Assembly (NCBI GenBank): GCA_900544985.1
Contig: UQXK01000011.1
Location: 1 to 44,536, forward strand
Source: an uncultured Eubacteriales bacterium
Lineage (GTDB): Bacteria > Bacillota > Clostridia > Oscillospirales > CAG-272
DNA: 44,536 bases
Direction of reading: 5' to 3'
Below are positions 7,813-16,581 of this stretch, in pieces; positions within the stretch are counted from its first letter, which is position 1; each line of letters starts with the position of its first letter. Under the pieces are notes generated by a model that searched no databases, had not been told where the DNA came from, and worked only from the letters and a program-made list of their open reading frames with translations. A program made the position numbers and the translations under genes.

Positions 7813-9480
7813 TTATTTTGAAAGTCTTTCTATCTGCGCGTTTATTCTGGATACTATCTTATCCTTGCCCATTATTTTCATAACACTGTAAAGATCGGGG
7901 GCGTTCTGTTTTCCCGTAACGGCAACACGTATAAATGCGCTTATATCGCCGACATGTCCTTTGTAAGATTCGGGAGAAGCTTTGTACTCCTTTGTTTCCC
8001 TTGCAAAACCGAATTTTTCGGAAACGTCTTTTATCTTGTCGAACCACTCCGTCTGTTCGTCGTTCTCGCTGTATACTTCGATATACGATTTAAGAACATC
8101 TGCTATAAGCTTCTTATCGAAATTTTCGGGATATTCGCCCTCGGCATTATAATATCCGTCGAATATAAAGCCCATATAATCTTTGACATCTGTCCATACG
8201 GCGATGTCCTTGCGCGGCTTCTTTCCGCCCCTGCCTATCGAAAGCACTGCGATCGACGCTTCTTTTTCCGCTTCAAGCTCTTTTGCGAAATCGGGATCAT
8301 AATCCTTTGCCCATTCGAGAACATACGAATATACTTTTTCGGCATCGAATTTTGCTATAACGTTTTTGGAAACATCGCAAAGCTTCGCTATATCGAAAAG
8401 TGAGCCCGCCGCGTTCATCTTCTTTACGGAGAATTTAAAATCTCCTATCGGAGCGTCGGGATTTGCCCTTCTCCAATCCTCGAAATTGGAATTGAGTATC
8501 GTGAGCATATATTCAATGACGCTCTCTGTCGGATACCCCTGCGCCTTATAATAAGAAAGCGCAAGCTCTGGGTCTTTTCTCTTCGAAAGCTTCCTCTTCG
8601 AATTTCCGTCCATCTTCATAAGCGTGCCGATATGAACATATTTCGGAAGCTTGTGCCCAAGAGCATTAAAAAGCTGAATATGGAACGGAAGGCTTGCCAG
8701 CCACTCGTCTCCGCGTACAACGTGCGTCGTATGCATAAGATGGTCATCGATCGCATGCGCAAAGTGATATGTCGGTATACCGTCGCTTTTCAAAAGAACG
8801 TGGTCTATATCGTTTTCCGTTATATCGACCTCGCCCTTTATAAGGTCGTTATATTTGAATTTATGTTCTATACTTCCCGTGGAACGGAAGCGAAGCACCC
8901 ATTTTTTGCCGGCAGAAAGTTCTGCTTCTACATCCTCTATCGAGCGGTCGCGCCATTTTGCCCATTTTCCGTAATATCCGAAGTTGGCTTTTTCAGCCTC
9001 CTGCTCGGCGTGAAATCTTTCAAGTTCCTCTTCCGTGCAGAAGCAAGGATAAGCTTTTCCCTCTCTGACAAGTTTTTTTGCATATACATGATATATTTCT
9101 GCACGCTTACTCTGCTTATAAGGACCGTAAGCGCCTTTGTCACATATCTTTCCGTTTTCGTCAAGAGCGGCACCCTCGTCAAAAATTATACCGTAATGAG
9201 AAAGCATTTCTATAAGCATTTCGGACGCTCCCGCAACCTCGCGCTTTGCGTCCGTATCCTCTACACGAAGATAAAGCACGCCGCCGCTCTGGTGGGCTAA
9301 TCTTTCGGACGTTAGTCCCTGCATGATATTTCCCAAATGCACAAAACCCGTCGGGCTGGGAGCAAGTCTCGAAACAACAGCGCCCTCGGGCAGATTTCTT
9401 TCCGGAAATCTCTTTTCGATATCGTCGACAGTTTCTTTAACATCGGGAAAAAGAAGCTCCGCAAGATAATTATAATCCAT
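7813..9480 (-). CDS. gltX: Glutamyl-tRNA synthetase
   Basis: Class I synthetase with SRLAPSPTGFVHLGNIMQGL (HIGH region), LYLRVEDTDAKRE and the KMSKS equivalent KLSKRKDPEL. The C-terminal part is longer than in E. coli GltX (555 versus about 470 residues), as in other clostridial GltX. The ATG at 9480 is used because GGAGGA lies 8 bp upstream, while the longer frame starts before that RBS. It sits between the MBL hydrolase and glnS in one leftward operon. Confidence 0.95.
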   Translation of the reverse strand: MDYNYLAELLFPDVKETVDDIEKRFPERNLPEGAVVSRLAPSPTGFVHLGNIMQGLTSERLAHQSGGVLYLRVEDTDAKREVAGASEMLIEMLSHYGIIFDEGAALDENGKICDKGAYGPYKQSKRAEIYHVYAKKLVREGKAYPCFCTEEELERFHAEQEAEKANFGYYGKWAKWRDRSIEDVEAELSAGKKWVLRFRSTGSIEHKFKYNDLIKGEVDITENDIDHVLLKSDGIPTYHFAHAIDDHLMHTTHVVRGDEWLASLPFHIQLFNALGHKLPKYVHIGTLMKMDGNSKRKLSKRKDPELALSYYKAQGYPTESVIEYMLTILNSNFEDWRRANPDAPIGDFKFSVKKMNAAGSLFDIAKLCDVSKNVIAKFDAEKVYSYVLEWAKDYDPDFAKELEAEKEASIAVLSIGRGGKKPRKDIAVWTDVKDYMGFIFDGYYNAEGEYPENFDKKLIADVLKSYIEVYSENDEQTEWFDKIKDVSEKFGFARETKEYKASPESYKGHVGDISAFIRVAVTGKQNAPDLYSVMKIMGKDKIVSRINAQIERLSK

Positions 9481-9503
9481 TTTTATATTCCTCCGCAAAA
9501 AAG

Positions 9504-10082
9504 TCAAAATTTTCTCGTTTTTCCGTGACCGGGATAAATCGTCTTTCCCGCAAGCATCCCGGAAAGCTTCACAACGGAATCTCTGAGTTCCTCTTCACTT
9601 GCACCGTAAAGATCCGTTCTGCCGTAACCGTCGGCAAATACCGTATCCCCGCTGAAAACGGCGTCTTCGCAAAAATAGCAGACCGAACCGCTTGTATGTC
9701 CCGGCGTATGAACTGTTTTAAACTCCATATTTCCGATATTTATTTTTTCTCCGTCCGTAACGGTTTCAGGTTTCGCCGTGCAAACCGTCGGTCGCATTTC
9801 AAAGAGCATCGACGCATTCTTTTCGGGATCGCTTAACATCTCTGCGTCGTTTGCATGTATGTATAACGGCACGCTGTAAGACGCAAGAACGCTTTCAAGT
9901 CCCGATATGTGATCGAAATGACCGTGTGTCAGAAGAACAGCTCCCGGAACAAGAGCGTTTTCTTTTATAAAATCGAAAACTTCACTTGATACGGGATCTA
10001 TCAGCGCGCAAACGCCTTTTTCGTCGTATATTATATAGGAGTTTTCTCCGTATTTTCCGTCTGTTAAAATTTTTATATTCAT
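9504..10082 (-). CDS. MBL-fold metallo-hydrolase (glyoxalase II / YqgX type)
   Basis: The metallo-beta-lactamase signature LLTHGHFDHISG is present, followed by HTPGHTSGSVCYF and FSGDTVFADGYGRTDLYG, which supply the metal-binding His and Asp residues, and a final YPGHGKT His. The ~190-residue length fits hydroxyacylglutathione-hydrolase-like proteins that cleave thioesters, though the true substrate is not known. The start at 10082 has AGGGA upstream. It is first in the operon with gltX and glnS. Confidence 0.87.
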   Translation of the reverse strand: MNIKILTDGKYGENSYIIYDEKGVCALIDPVSSEVFDFIKENALVPGAVLLTHGHFDHISGLESVLASYSVPLYIHANDAEMLSDPEKNASMLFEMRPTVCTAKPETVTDGEKINIGNMEFKTVHTPGHTSGSVCYFCEDAVFSGDTVFADGYGRTDLYGASEEELRDSVVKLSGMLAGKTIYPGHGKTRKF

Positions 10083-10136
10083 AGATTTTTCCCTGCCGTC
10101 CGAGTAATTATATAAAATCATTATTTTTTGAAACGA

Positions 10137-10186
10137 ATGTTTTTTGCATTGTTTTTTAATCCGTGCAAAGCGAGTGCAAAAAACAT
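10137..10186 (-). promoter_or_regulatory. Long dyad in the leader of the MBL-gltX-glnS operon
   Basis: ATGTTTTTTGCA (10137-10148) and TGCAAAAAACAT (10175-10186) are perfect 12-bp inverted repeats located just downstream of the predicted start of transcription. They could fold in the leader RNA or bind a regulator. There are no T-box consensus elements in this short leader. Confidence 0.4.
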
Positions 10187-10204
10187 AAAATAATCATGTT
10201 CTTC

Positions 10205-10233
10205 ATTATATCACACAAATTTTTCCTTGTCTA
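10205..10233 (-). promoter_or_regulatory. Predicted promoter of the MBL-gltX-glnS-LUD operon
   Basis: Minus strand TAGACA (10233-10228), 17-bp spacer, TATAAT (10210-10205): 11 of 12 consensus bases. Confidence 0.7.
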
Positions 10234-10263
10234 TCTATTTTAATGGCGTATTATAAAAAAACA

Positions 10264-10293
10264 TTGCATTTTTTTGCCTTTTCGTGGTATCAT
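10264..10293 (+). promoter_or_regulatory. Predicted promoter of the glycosyltransferase-thyX operon
   Basis: TTGCAT (10264-10269), 18-bp spacer, TATCAT (10288-10293), about 35 bp before the start codon at 10329. Confidence 0.45.
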
Positions 10294-10328
10294 AATTAAA
10301 AAGATTATGATTTTATATCGGTGTTTAA

Positions 10329-11099
10329 ATGGACAAATCAGAAATTTTCGGAATTCCCGTCGACAATGTGACAAAAGAAGAAGCCGTAAACGCGGCGGTT
10401 TCAAGAATAGAAAAAGGCATTTATACAGTCGTTGTCACTCCGAATGCGGAGATAATCAAAAAATGCATAGATGACAAAAATGTAAAAAAAGCCGTCACAT
10501 CGGCAAATATGATACTTCCCGACGGCGACGGAACATTGTGGGCGGCAAAAGAGCTCGGCGTGCCATTGAAAGAAAAAGTCGCAGGAGTGGAATTCGGAAA
10601 AAATCTTATAAAAGAAGCGGCAGAAAAAGGATTTAAACTCTTTCTGCTCGGAGGGAAACCCGGCGTCGCGGAAAAAGCCGCCGAAAACTTAAAAAAAGAG
10701 TATCAAAATCTTTCGATATGCGGTTTTTCAGACGGATATTTCGGAAAAAGCGGCATAGAGTCTGATAAAATGATAAAAAAGATAAACGATTCGAAAGCGG
10801 ATATTTTATATGTTTGCCTCGGCGCACCCGCACAGGAAATATGGGTATATGAAAACCGCGAAAAATTATCCTCCGTAAAGCTCGTCGCCTGCCTTGGCGG
10901 AAGCCTTGATATATATGCAGGAACTGTCAAAAGAGCGCCTGCGCTCTTTGTAAAATTAAAGCTCGAATGGTTCTGGCGTCTTTTAAAACAGCCCACGCGC
11001 ATAGGACGCATGATGAATATACCGAAATTCATGATATATGTAAAAAAATATAAAAAACAAATGAAAAAAGAAAGCAGAGGAATTGCAAATGAAAGTTGA
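10329..11099 (+). CDS. WecG/TagA/CpsF-family glycosyltransferase (GT26)
   Basis: The family motifs are clear: NVTKEEAV near the start, VVTPNAEI, ILPDGDGTLWAAKELG, LFLLGGKPGVAEKAAENL, YVCLGAPAQEIW, GGSLDIYAGTVKRAP and a C-terminal basic KLEWFWRLLKQPTRIGRM membrane-association region. TagA/TarA members add ManNAc to undecaprenyl-PP-GlcNAc at the inner face of the membrane in wall teichoic acid or capsule assembly. The sugar used here is not determined. Its stop overlaps the thyX start by 11 bp. Confidence 0.9.
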   Translation: MDKSEIFGIPVDNVTKEEAVNAAVSRIEKGIYTVVVTPNAEIIKKCIDDKNVKKAVTSANMILPDGDGTLWAAKELGVPLKEKVAGVEFGKNLIKEAAEKGFKLFLLGGKPGVAEKAAENLKKEYQNLSICGFSDGYFGKSGIESDKMIKKINDSKADILYVCLGAPAQEIWVYENREKLSSVKLVACLGGSLDIYAGTVKRAPALFVKLKLEWFWRLLKQPTRIGRMMNIPKFMIYVKKYKKQMKKESRGIANES

Positions 11100-11847
11100 A
11101 CTCATCACTTATACACCTGACGCGGATAAATTAGTCGCGGCTGCCGCAAAGCTTTGTTACGCGAAAAGCGATATAGACACTCTTCTTGACGGTCTTACAC
11201 CCGAAAAGACGGAGAGCTTTCTCAGTTTGCTTTCCTCTCTCGGACACGAAAGTCCGGTAGAGCACGCAAGCTTCACATTCGGGATAGAAGGAGTATCAAG
11301 AGCGCTTCTTGCACAGCTCACGCGACACAGAATCGCTTCATTCTCCGTTCAGAGCCAGAGATATGTGGCAAAATCAAACTTTTCCTACATAACTCCTCCG
11401 GAAATCGAAGCGATCCCCGAGGCAAAAGCCGAATTCGAGGCGGCTATGGCAGAAGACGCAAAGCATTACGAAAATCTTCGAGAAATATTGAAAAAAAATC
11501 ATAAAGAGCGCCTTATATCGGAAGGAAAAAGCGAAAAAGACGCCGAAAAAGCGGCAGAAAAACTCGCAAACGAAGACGCGCGCTTCGTTCTCCCCAACGC
11601 CTGCGATACCAGAATCATTATGACAATGAACGTGCGCTCTTTATATAATTTCTTCTCTTTAAGATGCTGCAACCGCGCGCAATGGGAAATACGAGAGCTC
11701 GCAACAAAGATGTTGTCGCTTGTAAAAAAAGCCGCCCCGCTTCTCTTTAAAAACGCAGGACCTTCATGCGTTCACGGAGCTTGCGCGGAAGGCTCTATGA
11801 CATGCGGAAAAATCCAAGAAGTCAGGAAAAAATTCTCCGAACTTTAA
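11089..11847 (+). CDS. thyX: FAD-dependent thymidylate synthase ThyX
   Basis: The ThyX signature RHRxxSxxxxSQRY is present as RHRIASFSVQSQRY. A C-terminal RSLYNFFSLRCCNRAQWEIRELA region is also typical. ThyX methylates dUMP to dTMP using methylene-THF as carbon donor and FADH2 as reductant. The ATG at 11089 is preferred over the in-frame TTG at 11083; AGAGGA lies upstream inside the glycosyltransferase gene, so translation is probably coupled. Confidence 0.95.
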   Translation: MKVELITYTPDADKLVAAAAKLCYAKSDIDTLLDGLTPEKTESFLSLLSSLGHESPVEHASFTFGIEGVSRALLAQLTRHRIASFSVQSQRYVAKSNFSYITPPEIEAIPEAKAEFEAAMAEDAKHYENLREILKKNHKERLISEGKSEKDAEKAAEKLANEDARFVLPNACDTRIIMTMNVRSLYNFFSLRCCNRAQWEIRELATKMLSLVKKAAPLLFKNAGPSCVHGACAEGSMTCGKIQEVRKKFSEL

Positions 11848-11992
11848 TAAAAAAACAGGCAAGGCACCTCGCATGGATAGATTGATTATTATCGTTTTAC
11901 CGCATGATAGCCCAAACAGCTATAAAATCTCATAAAATTTTCCCGGTAAAAAAACAGTGTATATCATCGGGAATTTAACAGATATAGAACAA

Positions 11993-12034
11993 AAAAGCAC
12001 ACTTTCTTCGCAAGCGAAGCACAGTGTGCTTTTT
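11993..12034. terminator. Bidirectional terminator between thyX and the GNAT gene
   Basis: AAAAGCACACT and AGTGTGCTTTT form the outer stem, with a nested CTTCGCAAGCGAAG hairpin inside. A and T runs flank both sides, fitting the convergent genes. Confidence 0.8.
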
Positions 12035-12072
12035 ATATAAAGCTATATTTTATCAAAATCGATAAACAGGAT

Positions 12073-12486
12073 TTATTTGCGGATAACTCGCCTCATTCCG
12101 GAACCGCAAAATTCGTGAGGAATTATTTTAAATCCTCTTTTCTCATAAAATTTTTCTTTTCCTTTTTCTGCAATTAACTGTATGCTTGAACGGCCGCCGA
12201 CCGGTGTTTCTCTATTGACATAGTCAACTATCATATTCAATATCGTGCTTCCAATACCCAATTTCTGATAGGTGGGTAACACTACAATATCAACTATCAT
12301 GTAATACATTCCGTCGCCTATAAGTCTTCCCATTCCGACCGCTTGACCGTCATTATCCGCGACCACTGTATATAAACTTCTTTCGAGTGATTTTTCCGTT
12401 TGTGTTTTTGAAAAATTCGTCCAGCCCACACTTTGTCGGAGTCTGCAATAATCCTCATAAGACAGGGTATTTTCTTTATAATCCAT
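12073..12486 (-). CDS. GNAT-family N-acetyltransferase
   Basis: 137 residues with the GNAT core: VVADNDGQAVGMGRLIGDG, IVDIVVLPTYQKLGIGSTIL (motif A acetyl-CoA loop) and EKFYEKRGFKIIP (motif B). AAGGAAG precedes the ATG at 12486. It is a single-gene unit converging on thyX. The acceptor cannot be told from sequence. Confidence 0.88.
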   Translation of the reverse strand: MDYKENTLSYEDYCRLRQSVGWTNFSKTQTEKSLERSLYTVVADNDGQAVGMGRLIGDGMYYMIVDIVVLPTYQKLGIGSTILNMIVDYVNRETPVGGRSSIQLIAEKGKEKFYEKRGFKIIPHEFCGSGMRRVIRK

Positions 12487-12621
12487 ATAAAAACACTTCC
12501 TTAGAATTGCCGTTTATCGTAATTGCATTATAACAAAAGCAAAAACAAAAAGCAAGAACAGAGTCGAAATGACACAAAATCCCGCCGTTCTTATTTTTCG
12601 GATATTTTTTGTCTCTTCTCC

Positions 12622-12650
12622 TTTACTTTTCTTTATCGCTATTGTATAAT
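12622..12650 (+). promoter_or_regulatory. Predicted promoter of the PfkB-ruvX-glyQS operon
   Basis: TTTACT (12622-12627), 17-bp spacer, TATAAT (12645-12650), about 70 bp before the start at 12722. Confidence 0.6.
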
Positions 12651-12721
12651 TAGTAAATAAACTTATAATCTTTATATGATAAGGTATTTTACATATATTT
12701 TTCGAAAGGCAGAATGACCAA

Positions 12722-13900
12722 ATGAAAAAAAAGCTTCTTGTACTCGGCGAAAGCTATATGAATTTACAGATGCATACAAATCCCGTTACAAAAGATGAAA
12801 AAACAACTTACGGTGACACATACAGTTTTCATCCTTACGGTGTTGGCGCCACAACGGCTATTTCAGCGGCAAAGCTCGGAGCGGATTGCACTTTCTGTAC
12901 AAAGCTCGGAGACGACCAAAACGGAGAAAGACTTAAAAAATATTACAAATCATGCGGCATAGACATATCTTTTGTCACAACGGACAAAAATTCAAAGACA
13001 GGCATGAGCGTTACGCTTTTCAGCGATAACCAGAACGGCCACACATATATTTCGAAATCCGCAAATCTCACTCTGTCGAAAAAGGATATAGAAGACGCAT
13101 TTTCCTCATGTCCCGATATGTTCATAGTTCCGCAGGATATTCTTGTTTCTGAAAACGCAAATTCATCAGAAGATATCAGAGAAGATGAAGCAGATACTCC
13201 CACGGAAATGATCGATATTTCCGAAATGGCGGAAACCGCACCTGCGGATAATAACGCCGTAAAAGATGAAGAGGAAAACGATTTTTCACAGACCATCGTA
13301 TTCTCAAACAAAATAACAGAAACCGAAAACGCAAAACCCGAAAAAGAAGCCAAAAAGGAAAAAAAGCCTGTATACTCAGATCCGTACAAAGACAATCTCT
13401 CCATGTACGCGATAAATCTTGCGGAAGAAAAACACGTCGACCTGTTTGTACACTACGGAAAAAATTCTTCAAAATTGCCTCTTAATAAGATAAACGGAAT
13501 AAAGATTCTTGTTATCTCCGACGAAGCGCTTTACGATGTCTCCGGAATATTCCCCAACAGCATAGACAAAACGCTCCGCGCGATAATTCCGTTCGCGGCA
13601 AAAATCCACTCAAAATATTATGTTATCCAGCAAGGCAACGATAAGGCATTTATATACGACGGAAAGTATTACGAAATCATTACGCTTCCCGCTCCCCTCA
13701 AAGCAAAAGCACACCAGGAAAGCCCCCGTATGCACGGAACATATATAGGAGCGCTCGCCGCAAGATTTCTCGAAACGAACGATATAATGGACGCTTGCCG
13801 CTATGCCGGCGTTGTAAGCATCATGACCCGTTCAAAATTCGGCTGTCTTGATCATGCACCGACAAGAGACGAAGTTGCGGAATTTACCGCGGAACAATAA
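12722..13900 (+). CDS. PfkB-like protein with acidic insert and degenerate active site
   Basis: The N-terminal 130 residues follow the ribokinase/PfkB fold (LLVLGESYMNL, YGVGATTAISAAKLGADCTFCTKLGDDQNGERL, GIDISFVTTDKNSKTGMSVTL). Residues about 143-225 are a low-complexity acidic and Lys-rich insert absent from normal PfkB kinases. Where active members have the DTTGAGD anion-hole/catalytic loop, this one has HQESPRMHGTYIGAL, so the catalytic Asp position is Gly339. It is probably not a sugar kinase, but a binding or regulatory protein. It is followed by ruvX after 1 bp. Confidence 0.8.
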   Translation: MKKKLLVLGESYMNLQMHTNPVTKDEKTTYGDTYSFHPYGVGATTAISAAKLGADCTFCTKLGDDQNGERLKKYYKSCGIDISFVTTDKNSKTGMSVTLFSDNQNGHTYISKSANLTLSKKDIEDAFSSCPDMFIVPQDILVSENANSSEDIREDEADTPTEMIDISEMAETAPADNNAVKDEEENDFSQTIVFSNKITETENAKPEKEAKKEKKPVYSDPYKDNLSMYAINLAEEKHVDLFVHYGKNSSKLPLNKINGIKILVISDEALYDVSGIFPNSIDKTLRAIIPFAAKIHSKYYVIQQGNDKAFIYDGKYYEIITLPAPLKAKAHQESPRMHGTYIGALAARFLETNDIMDACRYAGVVSIMTRSKFGCLDHAPTRDEVAEFTAEQ

Positions 13901-13901
13901 T

Positions 13902-14339
13902 ATGCAGAAAAAAGCAAAAAAAATTCTCGGAGTCGATTACGGCGAAGCAAGAACCGGACTTGCCCATTCGGACAATCTCGGCATATTCGCCGTCGGCATG
14001 GGAAATATAAAAAGCTACAACAAAGAAAAAGCCGCGGAAGAAGTGGCAAAAAATGCGGAAGATATCGGCGCAGATCTTATCGTACTCGGCAAACCCGTCA
14101 ATATGGACGGAACATGCGGCGAAAAAGTCCGTGCGGTGGAATATTTCGCAGAGCTTATAAAAGCACATACCGAAATACCGATAGATTTTTTCGACGAGAG
14201 ATTATCAACGGTATCTGCACACAGATTTCTTACCGACAGCGGAATAAAAGCAAAAAATCACAGAAAAATCGTAGACTCTCTTGCAGCGGAAATAATCCTG
14301 CAAGGATATATGGATATGCAAAAAAATAAAATTCAATAG
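13902..14339 (+). CDS. ruvX: RuvX/YqgF-family Holliday-junction-resolvase-like nuclease
   Basis: RNase H-like fold with ILGVDYGEARTGLAHSD (first catalytic Asp), VLGKPVNMDGTCGEK, DFFDERLSTVSAHRFL (catalytic Glu/Arg) and the terminal KIVDSLAAEIILQGYMD (last catalytic Asp). Members process pre-16S rRNA 5' ends or resolve DNA junctions. The ATG at 13902 is one base past the PfkB-like stop; the in-frame ATG at 13848 lies inside that gene and lacks an RBS. Confidence 0.92.
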   Translation: MQKKAKKILGVDYGEARTGLAHSDNLGIFAVGMGNIKSYNKEKAAEEVAKNAEDIGADLIVLGKPVNMDGTCGEKVRAVEYFAELIKAHTEIPIDFFDERLSTVSAHRFLTDSGIKAKNHRKIVDSLAAEIILQGYMDMQKNKIQ

Positions 14340-14358
14340 ACAAAAGGATATATAAAAA

Positions 14359-15756
14359 ATGAATCACGAAGAAAAAACAATGGAAAAAATCGTAGCGCTG
14401 TGCAAGGGACGCGGCTTTATTTTCCCCGGATCCGAAATTTACGGCGGTCTTGCAAACACTTGGGATTACGGTCCGCTCGGCGTAGAACTCAAAAACAACA
14501 TAAAAAAAGCATGGTGGAAAAAATTCGTACAGGAAAACAAATACAATGTAGGACTTGACGCCGCCATACTTATGAATCCGCAAACATGGGTAGCCTCCGG
14601 TCACCTTGCGGGATTTTCCGATCCTCTCATGGATTGCCGCGAATGCCACGAACGTTTCCGTGCGGACAAGCTCATCGAAAACTTCTGCGAAGAAACGGGA
14701 CACACTCTCGAAAAACCGATAGATGCATTTTCGCAAGCCGAAATGAAGGCGTTCGTCGAAGAAAACAATATTCCCTGTCCCACCTGCGGAAAGCATAATT
14801 TTACGGATATACGCCAATTCAACCTTATGTTCAAAACATTCCAGGGCGTTACGGAAGATGCAAAGAACACAGTATATCTCCGTCCCGAAACGGCGCAAGG
14901 CATATTCACAAACTTTACGAATGTACAGCGCACAACGCGCAAAAAGCTCCCCTTCGGTATAGGTCAGATAGGAAAATCGTTCAGAAACGAGATCACTCCC
15001 GGAAACTTTATTTTCCGTGTACGCGAATTTGAGCAGATGGAGCTTGAATTTTTCTGCAAACCCGGTACGGATCTCGAATGGTTCTCTTATTGGAGAAGCT
15101 TCTGCCATAATTTCCTGCTCTCCCTTGGCATAAAAGACGATCATCTCCGCCTCCGCGACCATGATCCTGAAGAGCTTTGCTTCTATTCCAAAGCGACGAC
15201 AGACTTTGAATATCTCTTCCCGTTCGGTTGGGGAGAACTTTGGGGCGTTGCTGACAGAACAGACTACGACCTTACTCAGCATCAGACAACCTCCGGAAAA
15301 GATATGTCTTACTTCGATCCCGAAACAAATGAACGCTACATTCCTTATGTAATAGAGCCGAGTCTAGGCGTCGAAAGAAGCTTGCTTGCAATTCTCTGCG
15401 ATGCATACGATGAAGAAGCAGTCGACGAAAAAGATGTACGTACCGTTATGCACTTCCATCCGGCGCTCGCGCCCGTCAAAGCCGCAGTTCTTCCCCTCTC
15501 AAAGAAGCTTTCCGACAAAGCCGCAGAAATATACGACGAACTCTCGAAACATTTCAACACAGATTTTGATGAAGCGGGCTCAATCGGTAAAAGATATCGC
15601 AGACAAGACGAGATCGGAACACCGTTCTGCATAACATACGATTTCGATTCCGAAAACGACGGTTGCGTTACCGTACGCGACAGAGATACAATGACTCAGG
15701 AAAGAATAAAAATAGAAGATCTTGTAGCTTACATCGAAAAAAGAATGGAATTCTGA
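14359..15756 (+). CDS. glyQS: Glycyl-tRNA synthetase, dimeric eukaryote-type
   Basis: Class II synthetase of 465 residues, the alpha2 type. It shows GRGFIFPGSEIYGGLANTWDYGPLG, a two-part zinc region (DCRECHERF and CPTCGKH), motif 2 FRNEITPGNFIFRVREFEQMELEFF and motif 3 GVERSLLAIL. The C-terminal anticodon-binding domain ends with DRDTMTQERIKIEDL. It charges tRNA-Gly. AAAGGAT lies upstream of the ATG. A strong terminator follows, closing the PfkB-ruvX-glyQS operon. Confidence 0.97.
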   Translation: MNHEEKTMEKIVALCKGRGFIFPGSEIYGGLANTWDYGPLGVELKNNIKKAWWKKFVQENKYNVGLDAAILMNPQTWVASGHLAGFSDPLMDCRECHERFRADKLIENFCEETGHTLEKPIDAFSQAEMKAFVEENNIPCPTCGKHNFTDIRQFNLMFKTFQGVTEDAKNTVYLRPETAQGIFTNFTNVQRTTRKKLPFGIGQIGKSFRNEITPGNFIFRVREFEQMELEFFCKPGTDLEWFSYWRSFCHNFLLSLGIKDDHLRLRDHDPEELCFYSKATTDFEYLFPFGWGELWGVADRTDYDLTQHQTTSGKDMSYFDPETNERYIPYVIEPSLGVERSLLAILCDAYDEEAVDEKDVRTVMHFHPALAPVKAAVLPLSKKLSDKAAEIYDELSKHFNTDFDEAGSIGKRYRRQDEIGTPFCITYDFDSENDGCVTVRDRDTMTQERIKIEDLVAYIEKRMEF

Positions 15757-15762
15757 AAAAGC

Positions 15763-15796
15763 AAAAAACACATATGCTTAGGCATATGTGTTTTTT
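15763..15796 (+). terminator. Intrinsic terminator after glyQS
   Basis: A 15-bp perfect stem (arms 15763-15777 and 15782-15796, CACATATGC core) with a T run, immediately after the stop codon. Confidence 0.88.
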
Positions 15797-16075
15797 ATTT
15801 TTTGCAAGTGTGCATTTAATGAATCAAAAAAATATATATTTATATTAAAATGTTTTCGGTCGCTGAAAATTCATATTCTCCGTTTTGCGTCTTTCATCGG
15901 TTTTAATATTTCGGGACACAAAATATTCGGGCTGTGTTGCCGTATGTCTGTATATAATAATATTATTATGAAGACTTTATCATTATTTTACATAATATGA
16001 ACTACAAGACCGTCTAAACCGTTTTTTATTTTTGGTAAAGTATTTCTATATAGATATTTTTTATAGGAGATACTC
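15797..16075. other. Intergenic stretch with a weak promoter for the small XRE gene
   Basis: No convincing gene. An AT palindrome (ATAATAATATTATTAT) lies near 15957-15972. TTGGTA, 17-bp spacer, TATTTT ends about 20 bp before the start at 16076 and is the best promoter candidate. Confidence 0.4.
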
Positions 16076-16315
16076 ATGCCTACGCTAAAATTCAAATTTG
16101 CAAGCGCAATATTAAATTCGAGAATCAAACACGGATACACACAGCAACAGGTTGCAGAAGCAACTTCGATATCGGTGCGCTGGTATCAGAGAATAGAACA
16201 CGGAGAAAGGCTTCCCAATACTATAATTTTTCTCCGAATAGCGCTGTTTCTGGATATTGACATAAAAGAATTTCAAGATGTAATAGGTCTTTCCGAAACA
16301 TTTATATGTAAATAG
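16076..16315 (+). CDS. Small XRE-family HTH protein
   Basis: 79 residues, nearly all a Cro/C1-type HTH: FASAILNSRIKHGYTQQQVAEATSISVRWYQRIEHGERLPNTIIFLRIALFLDIDI. There is no effector domain. TAGGAG precedes the ATG. It is monocistronic; the target is not apparent. A possible tiny membrane peptide frame lies on the opposite strand just downstream (16345-16434). Confidence 0.82.
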   Translation: MPTLKFKFASAILNSRIKHGYTQQQVAEATSISVRWYQRIEHGERLPNTIIFLRIALFLDIDIKEFQDVIGLSETFICK

Positions 16316-16344
16316 AAGAATAATAAATAACGGGAAATATATCA

Positions 16345-16434
16345 TCATACAAGAAGACCGATCAAGACGGATATAACGCCGCCGGAAATAGCCGCTATTA
16401 TAGCAGTAACTATTTGCTGTAATCGAATTTTAGA
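16345..16434 (-). other. Possible remnant or tiny membrane peptide frame
   Basis: An open frame of 29 codons reads SKIRLQQIVTAIIAAISGG and ends ISVLIGLLV before a TGA at 16345-16347. The hydrophobic, alternating character resembles small type I toxin or holin-like peptides, but there is no ATG or GTG start and no RBS. It may be a decayed gene or chance. Confidence 0.2.
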
Positions 16435-16495
16435 TTATATTTCGATGGTTTACGACTTATTCAATAGCGCTCTGAATGTTTTATCCCGGCAATAT

Positions 16496-16536
16496 AAAAT
16501 CACCGAGAGCCCGTTAAGGTAGCACTCGGCGATTTT
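16496..16536 (-). terminator. Terminator after melA
   Basis: AAAATCaCCGAG (16496-16507) pairs with CTCGGcGATTTT (16525-16536) with one mismatch; read leftward a T-rich tract follows. It lies about 45 bp beyond the melA stop. Confidence 0.65.
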
Positions 16537-16581
16537 GCCATGTCCTATTTCAAATCACACTATAAATCATAACTTTATAAG

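Noticed and set aside
10083..10328. T-box riboswitch before the gltX/glnS operon
   Set aside because: The leader is too short and shows no T-box consensus or specifier stem.
14230..15282. A 350-codon minus-strand frame opposite glyQS
   Set aside because: Overlaps the certain ruvX and glyQS genes and lacks RBS or domain signatures.
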